This document shows, in pieces, positions 34,126 to 44,053 of a stretch of 64,000 bases of DNA. The DNA comes from Proteles cristata cristata (Eukaryota; Chordata; Mammalia; Carnivora; Hyaenidae): the NCBI GenBank assembly GCA_017311185.1, contig JAESUZ010002551.1:3658001-3722000 (forward strand). Reading direction: 5' to 3'. The notes beneath the pieces were generated by a model. That model was given only the letters and a program-made list of their open reading frames with translations. It was not told the origin of the DNA and searched no databases. Position numbers and translations under genes: made by a program. How positions within the stretch are numbered: the first letter of the stretch is position 1; each line of letters opens with the position of its first letter.

Positions 34126-34600
34126 AAAAAAAAAAAAAAGAGTTTATTTGGAATAGCAGAGGAATTGCAATTTGGGACAAGCAAGCTATGGGAACCATAG
34201 GCAAATCCAAAAAGACAAAGGGAAAGTCAGCTTATTTAGATTTTAGGAGGAAACAGGAGAGGAGAAGATTGTCCTGAGTAGACGTTCACTGGAGGAGAGT
34301 AAGAGTTTGAGGTTAGGCACATTTCTCATTGGCTGTAGGCGATGGTTAGTTTCTGGAGCTCAGAAGGGTCTTTCTTCTTTTTCTTCTTAAAGGTGGGAGG
34401 GAAATCCCCATGTATAAAGTGTCCAAATTGGTCAAAGGAACTATCTTCCTTCTTCCTACTGGTTACATAGACAGCTGTGTGTAGTGTTGTGAGCATTCCC
34501 TTTTCATTTTAAGTGACTCCATTTTAAATTAGGTTTCCTTTATCTTCACGGAATACAGATTGTTGGAATGTGTGTCAAACTGACTAAAAACATTTCTCTC
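34126..34600 (-). mobile_element. ERV LTR-like sequence, antisense
   Basis: On the minus strand this reads as an LTR 3' part: GCTTGCTTGTCCCAAATTGCAATTCC, then AATAAA (reverse complement at 34143-34148) followed by CTC and a T run. Upstream on that strand are CCAAT-like sites and CTTTATACATGGGG as a possible TATA region. No internal retroviral coding sequence is present. Family not identified. Confidence 0.6.
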
Positions 34601-35047
34601 CTTGTTCGTGTATCCAGCAATCATTTTCAAAGAGAATCAGTTAGAACTTGAGAAAATCTTTAAGGCCATTTTTATTTTGATTTAAATTTTTTTTTTGTTG
34701 AACAACTTTTTCTTTAAAGGCTGACTTTGCCAGTTCTCCCTCCCATCCTCTACCACCAGCCCATTGACTTTACGGAAGACTCTTGAGAAGGGAAGCATTT
34801 CACCTACCATGAATATCATGTGATTATTTATAAAAATCTATTCACCATTCATTCAAGGTAGCATGACATAATGAGAATAATATGGCCGTGGAAATAGGGA
34901 ATCCCTCCCATCCTCCATTCACCACTCTCTTACAGTTTGAGCAGTTCTGCTTCCCCCTGAACACTTCAATTTATCTATCTAATAAGTAGTTGGATTGAGC
35001 CAGATGAAGTATAAAATTTTATCATCCTTTGAAATATTTATTGAGAT
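34601..35047. other. Unassigned DNA between two LTR-like blocks
   Basis: No retroviral gag, pol or env similarity seen in any frame. Nothing else nameable. Confidence 0.4.
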
Positions 35048-35808
35048 TGTTAGGGCCAGAGGCAGGTAACCCCAGGATGGTCCACTTTGGCATGTGGACT
35101 ATTTTGAGCTGATGGCAGTCGAAATCCTGTAGGTTCAAGAGAAAGTTTATCCCTCCTTTAACCACACAGAAGAATCTAAAATGGGGCGGGGGGGTCATTC
35201 CCAGAATAAGGGCTATTACTAGAGATAATAGTAATCACCCTTCTGTATGGTAGGGCAAACATCTAATTACAAAATATCCGCTCTTCTTACTGCCCTGCAT
35301 TCCTTCCTTCTCAAGTCCCAGACCCCACCTCCTTCTCCTTAGCTCAGGATGACATTTATACTGAATTTTGCCAGTCTTTCGGACTTCCATGTCTGTGCAG
35401 GTTCTCTGTATATGTGAAAGTAAATTTGATTTTCTCCTGTTAATTTTTTTATGCCAATTTGCTTCTTAGTCCAAACAGAAGGTCCTGGAAGAGGACAGGG
35501 AATTATTTAATTTTAATTTAATTTAATTTTACTTTATTTTATTTTATGTTAGAGAGAGAGTACGAGTGAGTAGAGTGAGAGAGTGGAGGAGGGGGCAAAT
35601 GGAGAAAGAAAGAGAGAGAAAGAGAGAGACAATCTCAAGCAGGCTCCATGCTTAGCATGGAGCTGGTGCTCTAGGCTCAATTTCATTACCGGAAACCAAG
35701 CCTCTGCCCAACTGACTAAACCACCCCAACTCCCTGAGGACAGGGAATTCCTGCCTCCAGACAAGCTTATACCACTCTGATACAAGAACTTTAAAGGTTT
35801 ATCTAACA
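35048..35808 (+). mobile_element. LTR-like sequence carrying a SINE
   Basis: Starts TGTTAGGGCCAGAGGCAGG. Contains GCCAGTCTTTCGGACTTCC, a GTGAAAGTAAATTTGATTTTCTCCTGTTAAT U5-like block and CTTAGTCCAAACAGAAGGTCC. I recall similar solo LTRs in laurasiatherian genomes but cannot name the family. The SINE at 35505 splits its 3' part. The right boundary is uncertain. Confidence 0.5.
35505..35735 (-). mobile_element. Diverged felid SINE
   Basis: Perfect 14-bp TSD GAGGACAGGGAATT (35491-35504; 35736-35749). Left end is a (TTTAA)n/(TTTTA)n tail, then a GA-rich block, CAAGCAGGCTCCATGCTTAGCATGG and the decayed head ACTGACTAAACCACCCCAACTCCC. The body is diverged although the TSD is intact, which suggests an old subfamily source or internal rearrangement. 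Confidence 0.9.
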
Positions 35809-38404
35809 AGTATCCCCACCTCAAAAGGATTACCATTCAGTGAAAGTAGATGAGAAAAAATAATCAACACTTATTTTTGAAACCTTACTAATTGAAAGAA
35901 ATTGATGGTTAGTCCACAGCAGATATTGGTTGCAAAATAAATCCAGACATTCCAAGGACAGTTACAAACCCCCAGACTAAAGAATTCCCTTCCTACCTTT
36001 CTTCAATTGTAGTTTTTGCTCTTCGTTAAGATGGTGACATGGTTTAAAACATGCTCATGGGATGATAAAGTATCTTATTTCTTCAGCATGAGAAGATGAA
36101 CAAGGGTGAAAAATACTATTTATTGTGGGTTGTTAGAGTCAAATTGCTGATTATTTCTCTAAACCTGATGGAAAGGGTAGTAATAAAATTCCCGAGTTAC
36201 TAGAGTTTATTTCATTTTGTTTTGCTAAGTACTGAAAAGGCAGAAAATGGCAGGGCAGGCTATTAAGTAGGTGTATTTTGTTTTGTTGTTGTTTTCCTGT
36301 TCTTCCTTCCCCTTTTAAATTTACAGAATAGACTTCATTATATTTCCAAGTAAATATTCTAATACCACATTTAGCTTGAGTTTTGTTATTAACTCAAGCC
36401 ATTCACCAATTCTCTTCTTCAGTCTTCTCTAATTCAGGAGATTTAATGTTGCACAGACTTGGCATTGGTTTGATTGCCTTGTTAAAGCTCTTATTCCCTC
36501 TCAATCCATTTAGTTTGATTGATATTTGTTATGCAGCCTAGGAAGTTCTCTTCACTTGAATTTCATTTAGAGTCCTTTTTTTTTTTTTCAACTTCCTAGC
36601 AATCAATTTGACTTGATTGCTATTTACTTCCTGACCTGTTGATATTGCAAGATTGTGTTCCCGTGCTAATTACCTTCATGACCATGTGCAAATTTGGTTT
36701 TATTCACATATTTCACATTTCTGTTATTAAACGGCTTCGTGTAAATAATTACCACTTTAATGCAGGTTTGATACATTTGCTGTCGATATGGACAGCAGTT
36801 TGACTTTATCTTTGCTTTGTTCCTAACTTGGAATGTAAAAAATATATGTATTATTCTAAGATACATTATAAGTTATGAAAAAAAAAACCCCACCAGATTA
36901 AAAACATAACCAAGGGAGAGACTGAGCTGGTAGATAACAGTTGACTGTGGAGACAGCCTTAGGCGATCTTAGAACACAGCATGGGTAACCTGCACATCAG
37001 CTTTATCTCTCTCCATTGTGATTTTTTTTTTTTTTATAAACTAAGTCACTAAAACTGTTCTCTGTTTCTGAAAGTAATTTCAAACAGCACTGATAAACCG
37101 AACAAGCTCTTCATATTTCAGAGAATCTGAAGGGTCCCTCAATTTAAATTGCATCAAGGTGAAGTAGAAGCTTCTTTGGAGTACTATATTTCTAGTAGTT
37201 CTCTGGGAAACTTGATTGGATAGCTGTCTCTTAGATTAAAGGAATGCTTTGCTTAATTCCATAAACTGTCATGCTTTAATAAATATTTTAACACTCAAAT
37301 AAACCTACAATATTTAAAAAACATGGAAAATTAATTCTTCAAAGGGTCTCATTCAGTAGTTGGTAAATAATAGATGCTCTTTCAATGTGGATAAATTGTC
37401 CTTGGATCTATTTCACGATTTGAAAGACTCAAAGTGTGCTTCTTTACACTTTCTTTCTCTGTATTTAGGTGAGAGTATGTTTTGTCTGCTCACTACCTTA
37501 AGCAGACTGTTGTATAATCCTCCCTTTTGCTCAATATTTATGGAGACTAGATCCAATGCAAGTGTGATCAAAGAATCAGAAGATGTTCTGCAAAATGAGA
37601 TTAGAGTGTCTCTATATTTGATAATCTTATCAACCATGAAAACTCACACTATTCCCTCAGCAATCCTTTCTTCTTGCCTGAGTATTCCATGTGCCATAAA
37701 CTGTGAAAAATTTCAGCTCCAGAAGAGTAATAAATACTTGTGTCACTGAAGTAACTTTGGAATAGAAGCAGTATTTTAGCTGCTATTTATATGATAAGGT
37801 AAGAGAGTAGTCCGCATGAACCCAGACAAGCACAGGAAATTTACAGGATATATTTTGTGGTCTTATTCCTGATCTGAAAGAAATTTATGGAGGCTTTGGA
37901 ATAAAAGAAGGAACCAGCAAAGTCATATTTGGATGACAGTTTGTCTGGAGGTAGACAGGTTAAAATGGGCATTAGAGGCGAAAATAGAGGAATATACATC
38001 AGTGTGAAAGGGCATTTGTGAAAAGTTCATAATCATAGCCTAAGTAGAATTTTACCTGAACAGATAATAAGACGGTGTCTTTGGGTTTTTTTTAATGACA
38101 CCATGAGTCTTCTAAGTATTTGATATTTCTTACTCCATTTATCTCTTTGAAGAAAGCCTTCTGTGCTACCACTCAAATTCTATTTCTTCTTTAAGACTCA
38201 ACACAAATGTATATCTCATTTTATATATATCTCATTAAACATGTATCTTATTGTATCTATATCTTATATCTATCTTTCATTATATATTTAACTTTTTTTA
38301 ACTTCATAAATTATAAGTCTTTACCACCCCGATGTATATCTTTTCTGGTTTACTCATTTAACAATTAATCCTTTACTGCTTTGAGGCAGACTTTTGTTTT
38401 TGCT
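35809..38404. other. Repeat-poor stretch
   Basis: About 2.6 kb with no transposon that I can name, the longest such stretch in the central part of the window. The 129-codon frame at 37360-37749 (+) is Ser/Leu-rich with an antisense open frame over the same DNA; there is no domain or splice support. A 9-bp perfect hairpin is at 36374-36399. Non-coding conservation could be tested here. Confidence 0.45.
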
Positions 38405-40010
38405 GCTATGTTTTAAATTAAAGTATAATTAATATACAAAAGAAAAAATATCTCAAGTATTTAGTTTGATGAGTTTTGACAGTTATACACACCTATATAT
38501 AACCATATAACCACACTGAGCCCTAGAAAGTGTCTAGAAAGTATCCTTTTGTAGAGAATTCCCCACCTTTTTTTTTTTTAATTCTCTTGTATAGATTATT
38601 TTTTCTGGTTATATATGTACATTTTATGTTGTAAATATATGATTATATATTTATATATTTTGTGTGTCTCTATGTCTGATTCCTTTTAAACTACATGAGG
38701 CATAGTTTTTAAAATTTTAATTCCAGTATGGTTAACATAGAGCATTATATTAGTTTCAGGTGTATGATTTTGTGATTCAACAGTTCTATACGTTATTCAC
38801 TGCGCATCACAACAAGTTGGACCCTTAATCTCCTTTACCTATTTCACCCATCTTCCACCTACCTCCCCTCTGGTAACCATCAGTTTGTTCTCTATAGTTA
38901 AGAGTATTTTTTGGTTTGTCTCTTTTTTTCTTTGTTTATTTGTTTTGTTTCTGAGTAAACTCATATGGTATTTGTCTTTCTCTGCCTGACTTACTTTGCT
39001 TAGCATTATGCTCTCTAGATCCATCTATGTTGGATCTATATGTGTAGATATATACACACATTATATCTTTATCCATTCATCTGTGGATGGACACTTGGGT
39101 TGCTTCCATGTCCTGGCAATTATGTAATATTTATGACACTCATCTTTGTGTCATGTTTCATAGTTTGTTCTTTTCTGTTACCAAGTAGAATTCTATTGTA
39201 TGAATATTCAAAAATTTACTTATTCATTTTCCTGTCACATGTTTGAGTTATTTCCAGTTAGAGAATTGTTAGGGTATGTTAAGTTTGTAAGAAACCACAA
39301 AAATAGAAAAATGGTTCTTCAAAGGGGATATACTGTTTTGCTCTCCTACCAAAAATGTATGAGAATTGCAGTTGTTCCTATCTTTGCTAACATTTATTGT
39401 TGGTAGACTCTCCCATTTTAGCCATGTTAATGGTTGTAGAACCACTATTGTCCAGTTTCCATTTTCAGACGACAATGTTGGATACTTTCACACGTGCTTG
39501 GTGGTCATTGGTATATCTTCTGTGAAGTGTCCAAATCCTGTCTATTTTTAAGTGAGTCGCTTGTTTTTACATTTTTTTTAATTTTTTTATGCATTCTGTA
39601 TATGATCCAGAATGTCAGATATGTATACTGAATATGTTTTTTTTCCTATCTGTGGTATGCTTCTTCATTTTATTAATACTTCAAGTTTCTTCTTCTTATT
39701 TTATTTTATTTTTTTTGGTCAGCAGATATTTTTGATGAAGTTTAATTTATGAGTTTTCCCTTTTGTGGGTTAATGTTTTATACATCCTGCTTAAGGGACC
39801 TTTACTGACACTCAGGCCACAAATATATTCCTCTATGTATTCTTCTGGAAGCTTTATGATTTTGAACTTCACGTTTTGTTTATCCCCATCCCAGATTAAT
39901 TTTTGTATGTGGAATGAGGTAAAAATTAAAGTTCATTGATCACCATTAAGCCTTGTGGGTTTTTTTAAACAAATCTGTTAATTACCTCTTTATTCTTTGT
40001 GTTAGTCACA
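38405..40010 (-). mobile_element. Ancient L1M, antisense
   Basis: Antisense L1 3' UTR (AAAGTATAATTAATATACA, TTTGATGAGTTTTGACAG), then, after an inserted younger L1, ORF2 in antisense. Landmarks: TTCTATTGTATGAATATTC, CCATTTTAGCCATGTTAATGG, TTTTTGATGAAGTTTAATTTATGAG, TTCTTCTGGAAGCTTTATGATTTTG, GATTAATTTTTGTATGTGGAATGAGG. All frames are broken. Confidence 0.8.
38709..39158 (-). mobile_element. Carnivore L1 3' end nested in L1M
   Basis: AACATAGAGCATTATATTAGTTTCAGGTG, CTCTGGTAACCATCAGTTTGTTCTCTATAGTTAAGAG and CTTTGCTTAGCATTATGCTCTCTAGATCC are the antisense carnivore L1 3' UTR and ORF2 end. The surrounding L1M is interrupted exactly here. A short TSD CATAGTTT is at 38701-38708 and 39159-39166. Confidence 0.82.
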
Positions 40011-40455
40011 TTTTCACATGAAAGCCTTCTTTTTTTTTCTTCCCAAGATTTTATTTAAATTCAAGTTAGTTAACATATAGTGTAGTATTGGTTTCAGGAG
40101 TAGAATTTAGTGATTCATCACTTACAGACATACCCAGTGCTTATCACAACAAGTGCCTTTCTTAATGCCCATCAACCATTTAGCCCATCTCCTACTCACC
40201 TCCCCTCCAGCAACCCTCAGTTTGTTCTCTGTGTTTAAGAGTCTTTTATTGTTTGCCTCTTCCTCTGTTTTTATCTTATTTTATTTTTCCTTTCCTTGCC
40301 CTATTTTCATCTATCTTGTTTGTTAAATTCCACATATGAGTGAAATGTGGTATTTGTCTTTCCCTAACTTATTTTGGTTAGTATAACACACTCTAGTTCT
40401 ATCCACATTGTTGCAAATGCAAGAATTCATTCTTTTGATGGATGAGTAATATTCC

Positions 40456-40458
<3 letters not shown>

Positions 40459-40488
<30 letters not shown>
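40459..40488. repeat. (TG)15 microsatellite inside L1
   Basis: Perfect (TG)15 directly after GAGTAATATTCCAC of antisense L1 ORF2. On the L1 sense strand it is in frame and encodes alternating His-Thr. Confidence 0.97.
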
Positions 40489-40490
<2 letters not shown>

Positions 40491-40679
40491 TTGTATGTGT
40501 GTGTATATATCAACATCTTTATCCATTCATCATTAGATAGACATTTGGGGTCTTTTCACAATTTGGCTATTGTTGATAGTGCTGCTATAAATGTTGGGAT
40601 GCATATGCCCCATTGAATCTGTGTTTTGTATCCTTTAGATGAATACCTAATAGTGCACTTGCTGGATCATAGGGTAATT

Positions 40680-40882
40680 CTTTTTTTTTTTTTTCTGAAA
40701 GAGAGAGACAGTGTGAGCAGGGGAGGGTCAGAGAGAGAGGGAGATACAGAATCTGAAGCAGGCTCCAGGCTCTAAGCTTGCTCTCAGCACAGAGCCCAAT
40801 GCAGGGCTAGAACCCACAAACCATGAGATCATGACCTGAGTCTAAGTTGGATGCTCAACCTACTGGACCACCCAGGTGCCCC
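40680..40882 (-). mobile_element. Felid SINE (nested, left)
   Basis: T13-14 tail, CTGAAAGAGAGAGACAGTG, CAGGCTCCAGGCTCTAAGC and a head ending GACCACCCAGGTGCCCC. It abuts the next SINE directly, both inside the L1 at 40029. Confidence 0.95.
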
Positions 40883-40884
40883 CC

Positions 40885-41117
40885 TTTTTAAAAATTTTTT
40901 AATGTTAATTTAATTTTGAGAGAGAGAGAAGGAGAGAGAGAGAAAGAGAAGATGAGTAGGTGAGGGGCAGAGAGAGAGGGAGACACAAAATTCAAAGCAG
41001 GTTCCAGGCTCTGAGCTGTCAGCACAGAGTCTGACATGAGTCTTGAACTCATGAACTGCAAGATCATGACCTGAACCGAAGTTGGACATTAAACTGACTG
41101 AGCCATCTAGGCACCCC
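40885..41117 (-). mobile_element. Felid SINE (nested, right)
   Basis: Tail TTTTTAAAAATTTTTTAATG, a long GA block, CAGGTTCCAGGCTCTGAGCTGTCAGC and a head ending GAGCCATCTAGGCACCCC. More diverged than its left neighbour. Confidence 0.95.
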
Positions 41118-41202
41118 TATATTTAAGTTTTTAAGGAAACTTCATTCTCTTTTCCAGAGTGGCTGTACCAGTTTGCATTCCCCCCAACAGTGTGAAAGCC
41201 TT

Positions 41203-42423
41203 ATCTTCTCAACATAGTTGTAAGTCTATTGAGCACCAAGGCTGGTTTTGCATATTTATTCCTATCTTCATGGCATAGATTTACATAGGATGCTGTATTT
41301 GAGATGATGATTCCAAATGCTGTGTGTATTAATGTTACTGCTATTACTACCAGGCTTAACCTGCTTAGTTTTACTCACCTTTTTTACCTACCTTGATTTA
41401 TTTGTTAAAGTGAATCATAAGTTTTAATAGAGTTAAAGATGGGACAAAAGGAGAGTATTACAAGAGAAAAGATTAGTGTTTACTAAATGTTTTCTCTCTG
41501 AAGCAGTCAGAAGCAACCTTCTGGATTTAGACTGGAATTGATACTTTCATAATATTAGATAAGGTGGTTTGCAGTTTCAATAGATACTTTTGTGGTCAAA
41601 TGAGGACTACAGTCTTAGTAACACAGAAGAAGTGGGTTCACAAGTAAAACACTGGTATCTGGTAGTGTTCTCAGTGTTATGATGGCATATATTTTCATGT
41701 GCTCAACTCTCACTTTACTGTAAGATTCCTGGAGACATGAAATTGGAATGTAATGAGTTAATGAAATCATTGAAATACATACTTGAAAAATACTATTCCT
41801 CTTTTTATGAAAAATGCATATATAATGGATTTAGAAAAATTCATTACTTGAATTCATGACTTCTGCCAGTTTCTAGAAATGACACAAAGAACAGTATCAT
41901 TTTTATTCCTAAGGAGCTTAGAATCTGATGCAGTTTTAAGCATAATCTGCACTCTTAAAAAGTGTATTGTCCTCCTGTCTATATGACACAAATGGATTTA
42001 CTGACGAAATCATTTAGCTAACTGTCAAAATGGTAATTATTTCTAGCAAAAATAGTAAAAGATAACCTGCTTTCCAAGAAGCGCAGCTTGACTTTGTGAG
42101 TGCCTGAGGATTTCTAAGGGGCTATGACATTAGTATTGCTAAAGGGGCAGGCTGTAAATAGAGCTGACTGAGCAAAGTTGCCATGGGTAACTTGCAGACT
42201 TTTCAAAAAAGGGAAACTAAACTGAAAGGATGATTGTAATTGAGTCTGGGTTCTAGGAAAAAGACTTACCAATTCCCACTGAGTGGGCCTCAGGGCTTGC
42301 TCCATATTGTGTGGCTTTGTGGGCAGATGTTCTGCCTGTTTATCTCTCTATGACCTACTTTACACTTTAAATTCAGGACTTCAGCTAACTAAGGATGACA
42401 AATTCAACGAAAATGGAAGTGAA
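41203..42423. other. Unassigned DNA
   Basis: No nameable repeat or gene. Confidence 0.4.
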
Positions 42424-42631
42424 GGGGCACCTGGGTGGCTCAGTCAGTTGAGTGTCCCACTTCAGCTCAGGACATGATCTCGCGCTCCCTGGTCCCTGAG
42501 TTCCAGCCAGAACCTCCTGGGGCTCAAGGCTGTCAACTTGTCAGCACAGAGCCCACTTTAGGATCCTCTGTCATCCTCTCTCTGCCCCTCCCCCACTTGA
42601 GCTCTCCCAAAAATAAATAAATACTATAAAA
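42424..42631 (+). mobile_element. Felid SINE, diverged
   Basis: GGGGCACCTGGGTGGCTCAGTCAG head, CT block and AAAAATAAATAAATACTATAAAAG tail. The B-box region is altered (GAGTTCCAGCCAG). TSD-like GGAAGTGAAG / GGAAATGAAG at both ends. Confidence 0.94.
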
Positions 42632-43382
42632 GAAGGAAATGAAGCTCCTCTATGCACACTTTGTCTTCCATCGTGTTCCATTTAAGGGTGATCTAAAATT
42701 TCTCAGTAGACTTCATAGAATATTTACCTACCGAAAGAGTCCACGTTTGGCATGACCTCCCCATTCTCCTTTTTTCCCTCCTTTGTTTTTTCACTAATAT
42801 CCCTGCTAACCCTCCGCATTTAATTACAAATGAGATAAATGTGGCCCAGAAGATTTTCTTTGCTACAGACCAGATACGGAATAACAGTCTTCTGTCCTAC
42901 TCAGTGCTGGATTAATCTGTGAAATCTTTAGCAACCCCTCTGACTGCTAAACCACCAAAATAGTAATTACTGAAGTCTCACACATAACCAATGGTCAGAA
43001 AATGCTAAACTCTGACTTCTTTGCACAGTTCACTAACATATGTTTTAATGATTATGTTTCATATTTAAATTACATAAAAATTTGAGAATCATTAATGCAT
43101 AAATAAAAAATGGAAATGATACACTTTGTAAATTAAACATCTGCGTTTATTTTTCAGAAAGACATTGTTGACAATGGTTGTGTTTTAACTTAAGTATAAT
43201 TTTTATTTTGGTTTATGTCTTTGGTTTATTTATTGAGCAACGTAAGGACAAAAGCACAAATCTGGGGATTTATTAGCATATAAAATATCACATTCTCATG
43301 CTACAAATTCTGTAGGCTCAGTTAGAATTTAAAATGTTCCCAACTGGGTACCTTATTTTTAAGCTGTATATAGATTTGGATT
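42632..43382. other. Unassigned DNA
   Basis: No nameable repeat or gene. Confidence 0.4.
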
Positions 43383-43401
43383 TAACCTAGTCCATATTTT
43401 A

Positions 43402-43644
43402 TTTTATTTTATTTTTTATTTATTTATTTTTTTAATGTTTTTTTATTTATTTCTAGGAGAGAGAGAGACAGACAGCGTGAACAGAGGAGGGTCAGAGAGA
43501 GAGGGAGTCACAGACTGAAACAGGCTCCAGGCTCCAAGCTGGCAGTCAGCACAGAGCCCGACGCGGGGCTCGAACCCACGAACCGTGAGATCATGACCTA
43601 AGCGAAAGTCGGACGCTTAACTGACTAAACCACCCAGGCGCCCC
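43402..43644 (-). mobile_element. Young-subfamily felid SINE, 19-bp TSD
   Basis: Perfect 19-bp TSD TAACCTAGTCCATATTTTA (43383-43401; 43645-43663). The tail is (TTTTA)n/(TTTA)n. It carries the subfamily signature shared with 11002, 32006 and 62476, and the CpG-rich CCCGACGCGGGGCTCGAACCCACGAACCG. Confidence 0.98.
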
Positions 43645-43817
43645 TAACCTAGTCCATATTTTAAAAACTAGAATATCTATAGCACATTATCACTCCCCAT
43701 CCTTTTTTAACAAGAAGTTATTATTTATTGATCTTCTAACAAGAATTGAATTATGCATACTTTCAGGTTTCTGTATGCCATTTTGATATCAACCAAGTGT
43801 TAAGAAAAAATAACTTG

Positions 43818-44042
43818 TAGGGTTGCCTGGGTGGTTGCGTGGATTAAGTGTCAACCTTCGGCTCAGGTCATAATCTAGAGGTTTGTGAGTTTGAGCCCAA
43901 TGTTGGAATCTGTGCTGACAGCTCAGAGCCTGGAACCTTCTTTGGATTCTGTGTCTCCCTCTCCCTCTGACCCTCCCCGGCTAATGCTCACACTCTGTCT
44001 CTCTCTCAAAAATAAGTGAACATTAAAAAAATTTTTTAAAGG
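43818..44042 (+). mobile_element. Felid SINE
   Basis: Head GGGTTGCCTGGGTGGTTGCG, B-box region GAGTTTGAGCCC, GACAGCTCAGAGCCTGG, CT block and tail. TSD AAAATAACTTG at 43807-43817 and 44043-44053. Confidence 0.95.
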
Positions 44043-44053
44043 AAAATAACTTG

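Larger units (their letters stand above)
40029..41192 (-). mobile_element. Carnivore L1 3' end, antisense, carrying two SINEs
   Basis: T-rich tail after the TSD TGAAAGCCTT (40019-40028; 41193-41202). Antisense 3' UTR TCAAGTTAGTTAACATATAGTGTAG, then the ORF2 end. It resumes after the SINEs at 41119 (TTCCAGAGTGGCTGTACCAGTTTGCATTCC). On the minus strand 40323-40526 still reads as ORF2p with an in-frame His-Thr run. Confidence 0.9.

Noticed and set aside
34601..35047. Retroviral internal region between the two LTR-like blocks
   Set aside because: The blocks are in opposite orientation and the sequence between them shows no gag, pol or env similarity in any frame.
37360..37749. 129-codon open frame (+)
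   Set aside because: An antisense frame is also open across much of it, there is no motif, and it sits in unassigned DNA.
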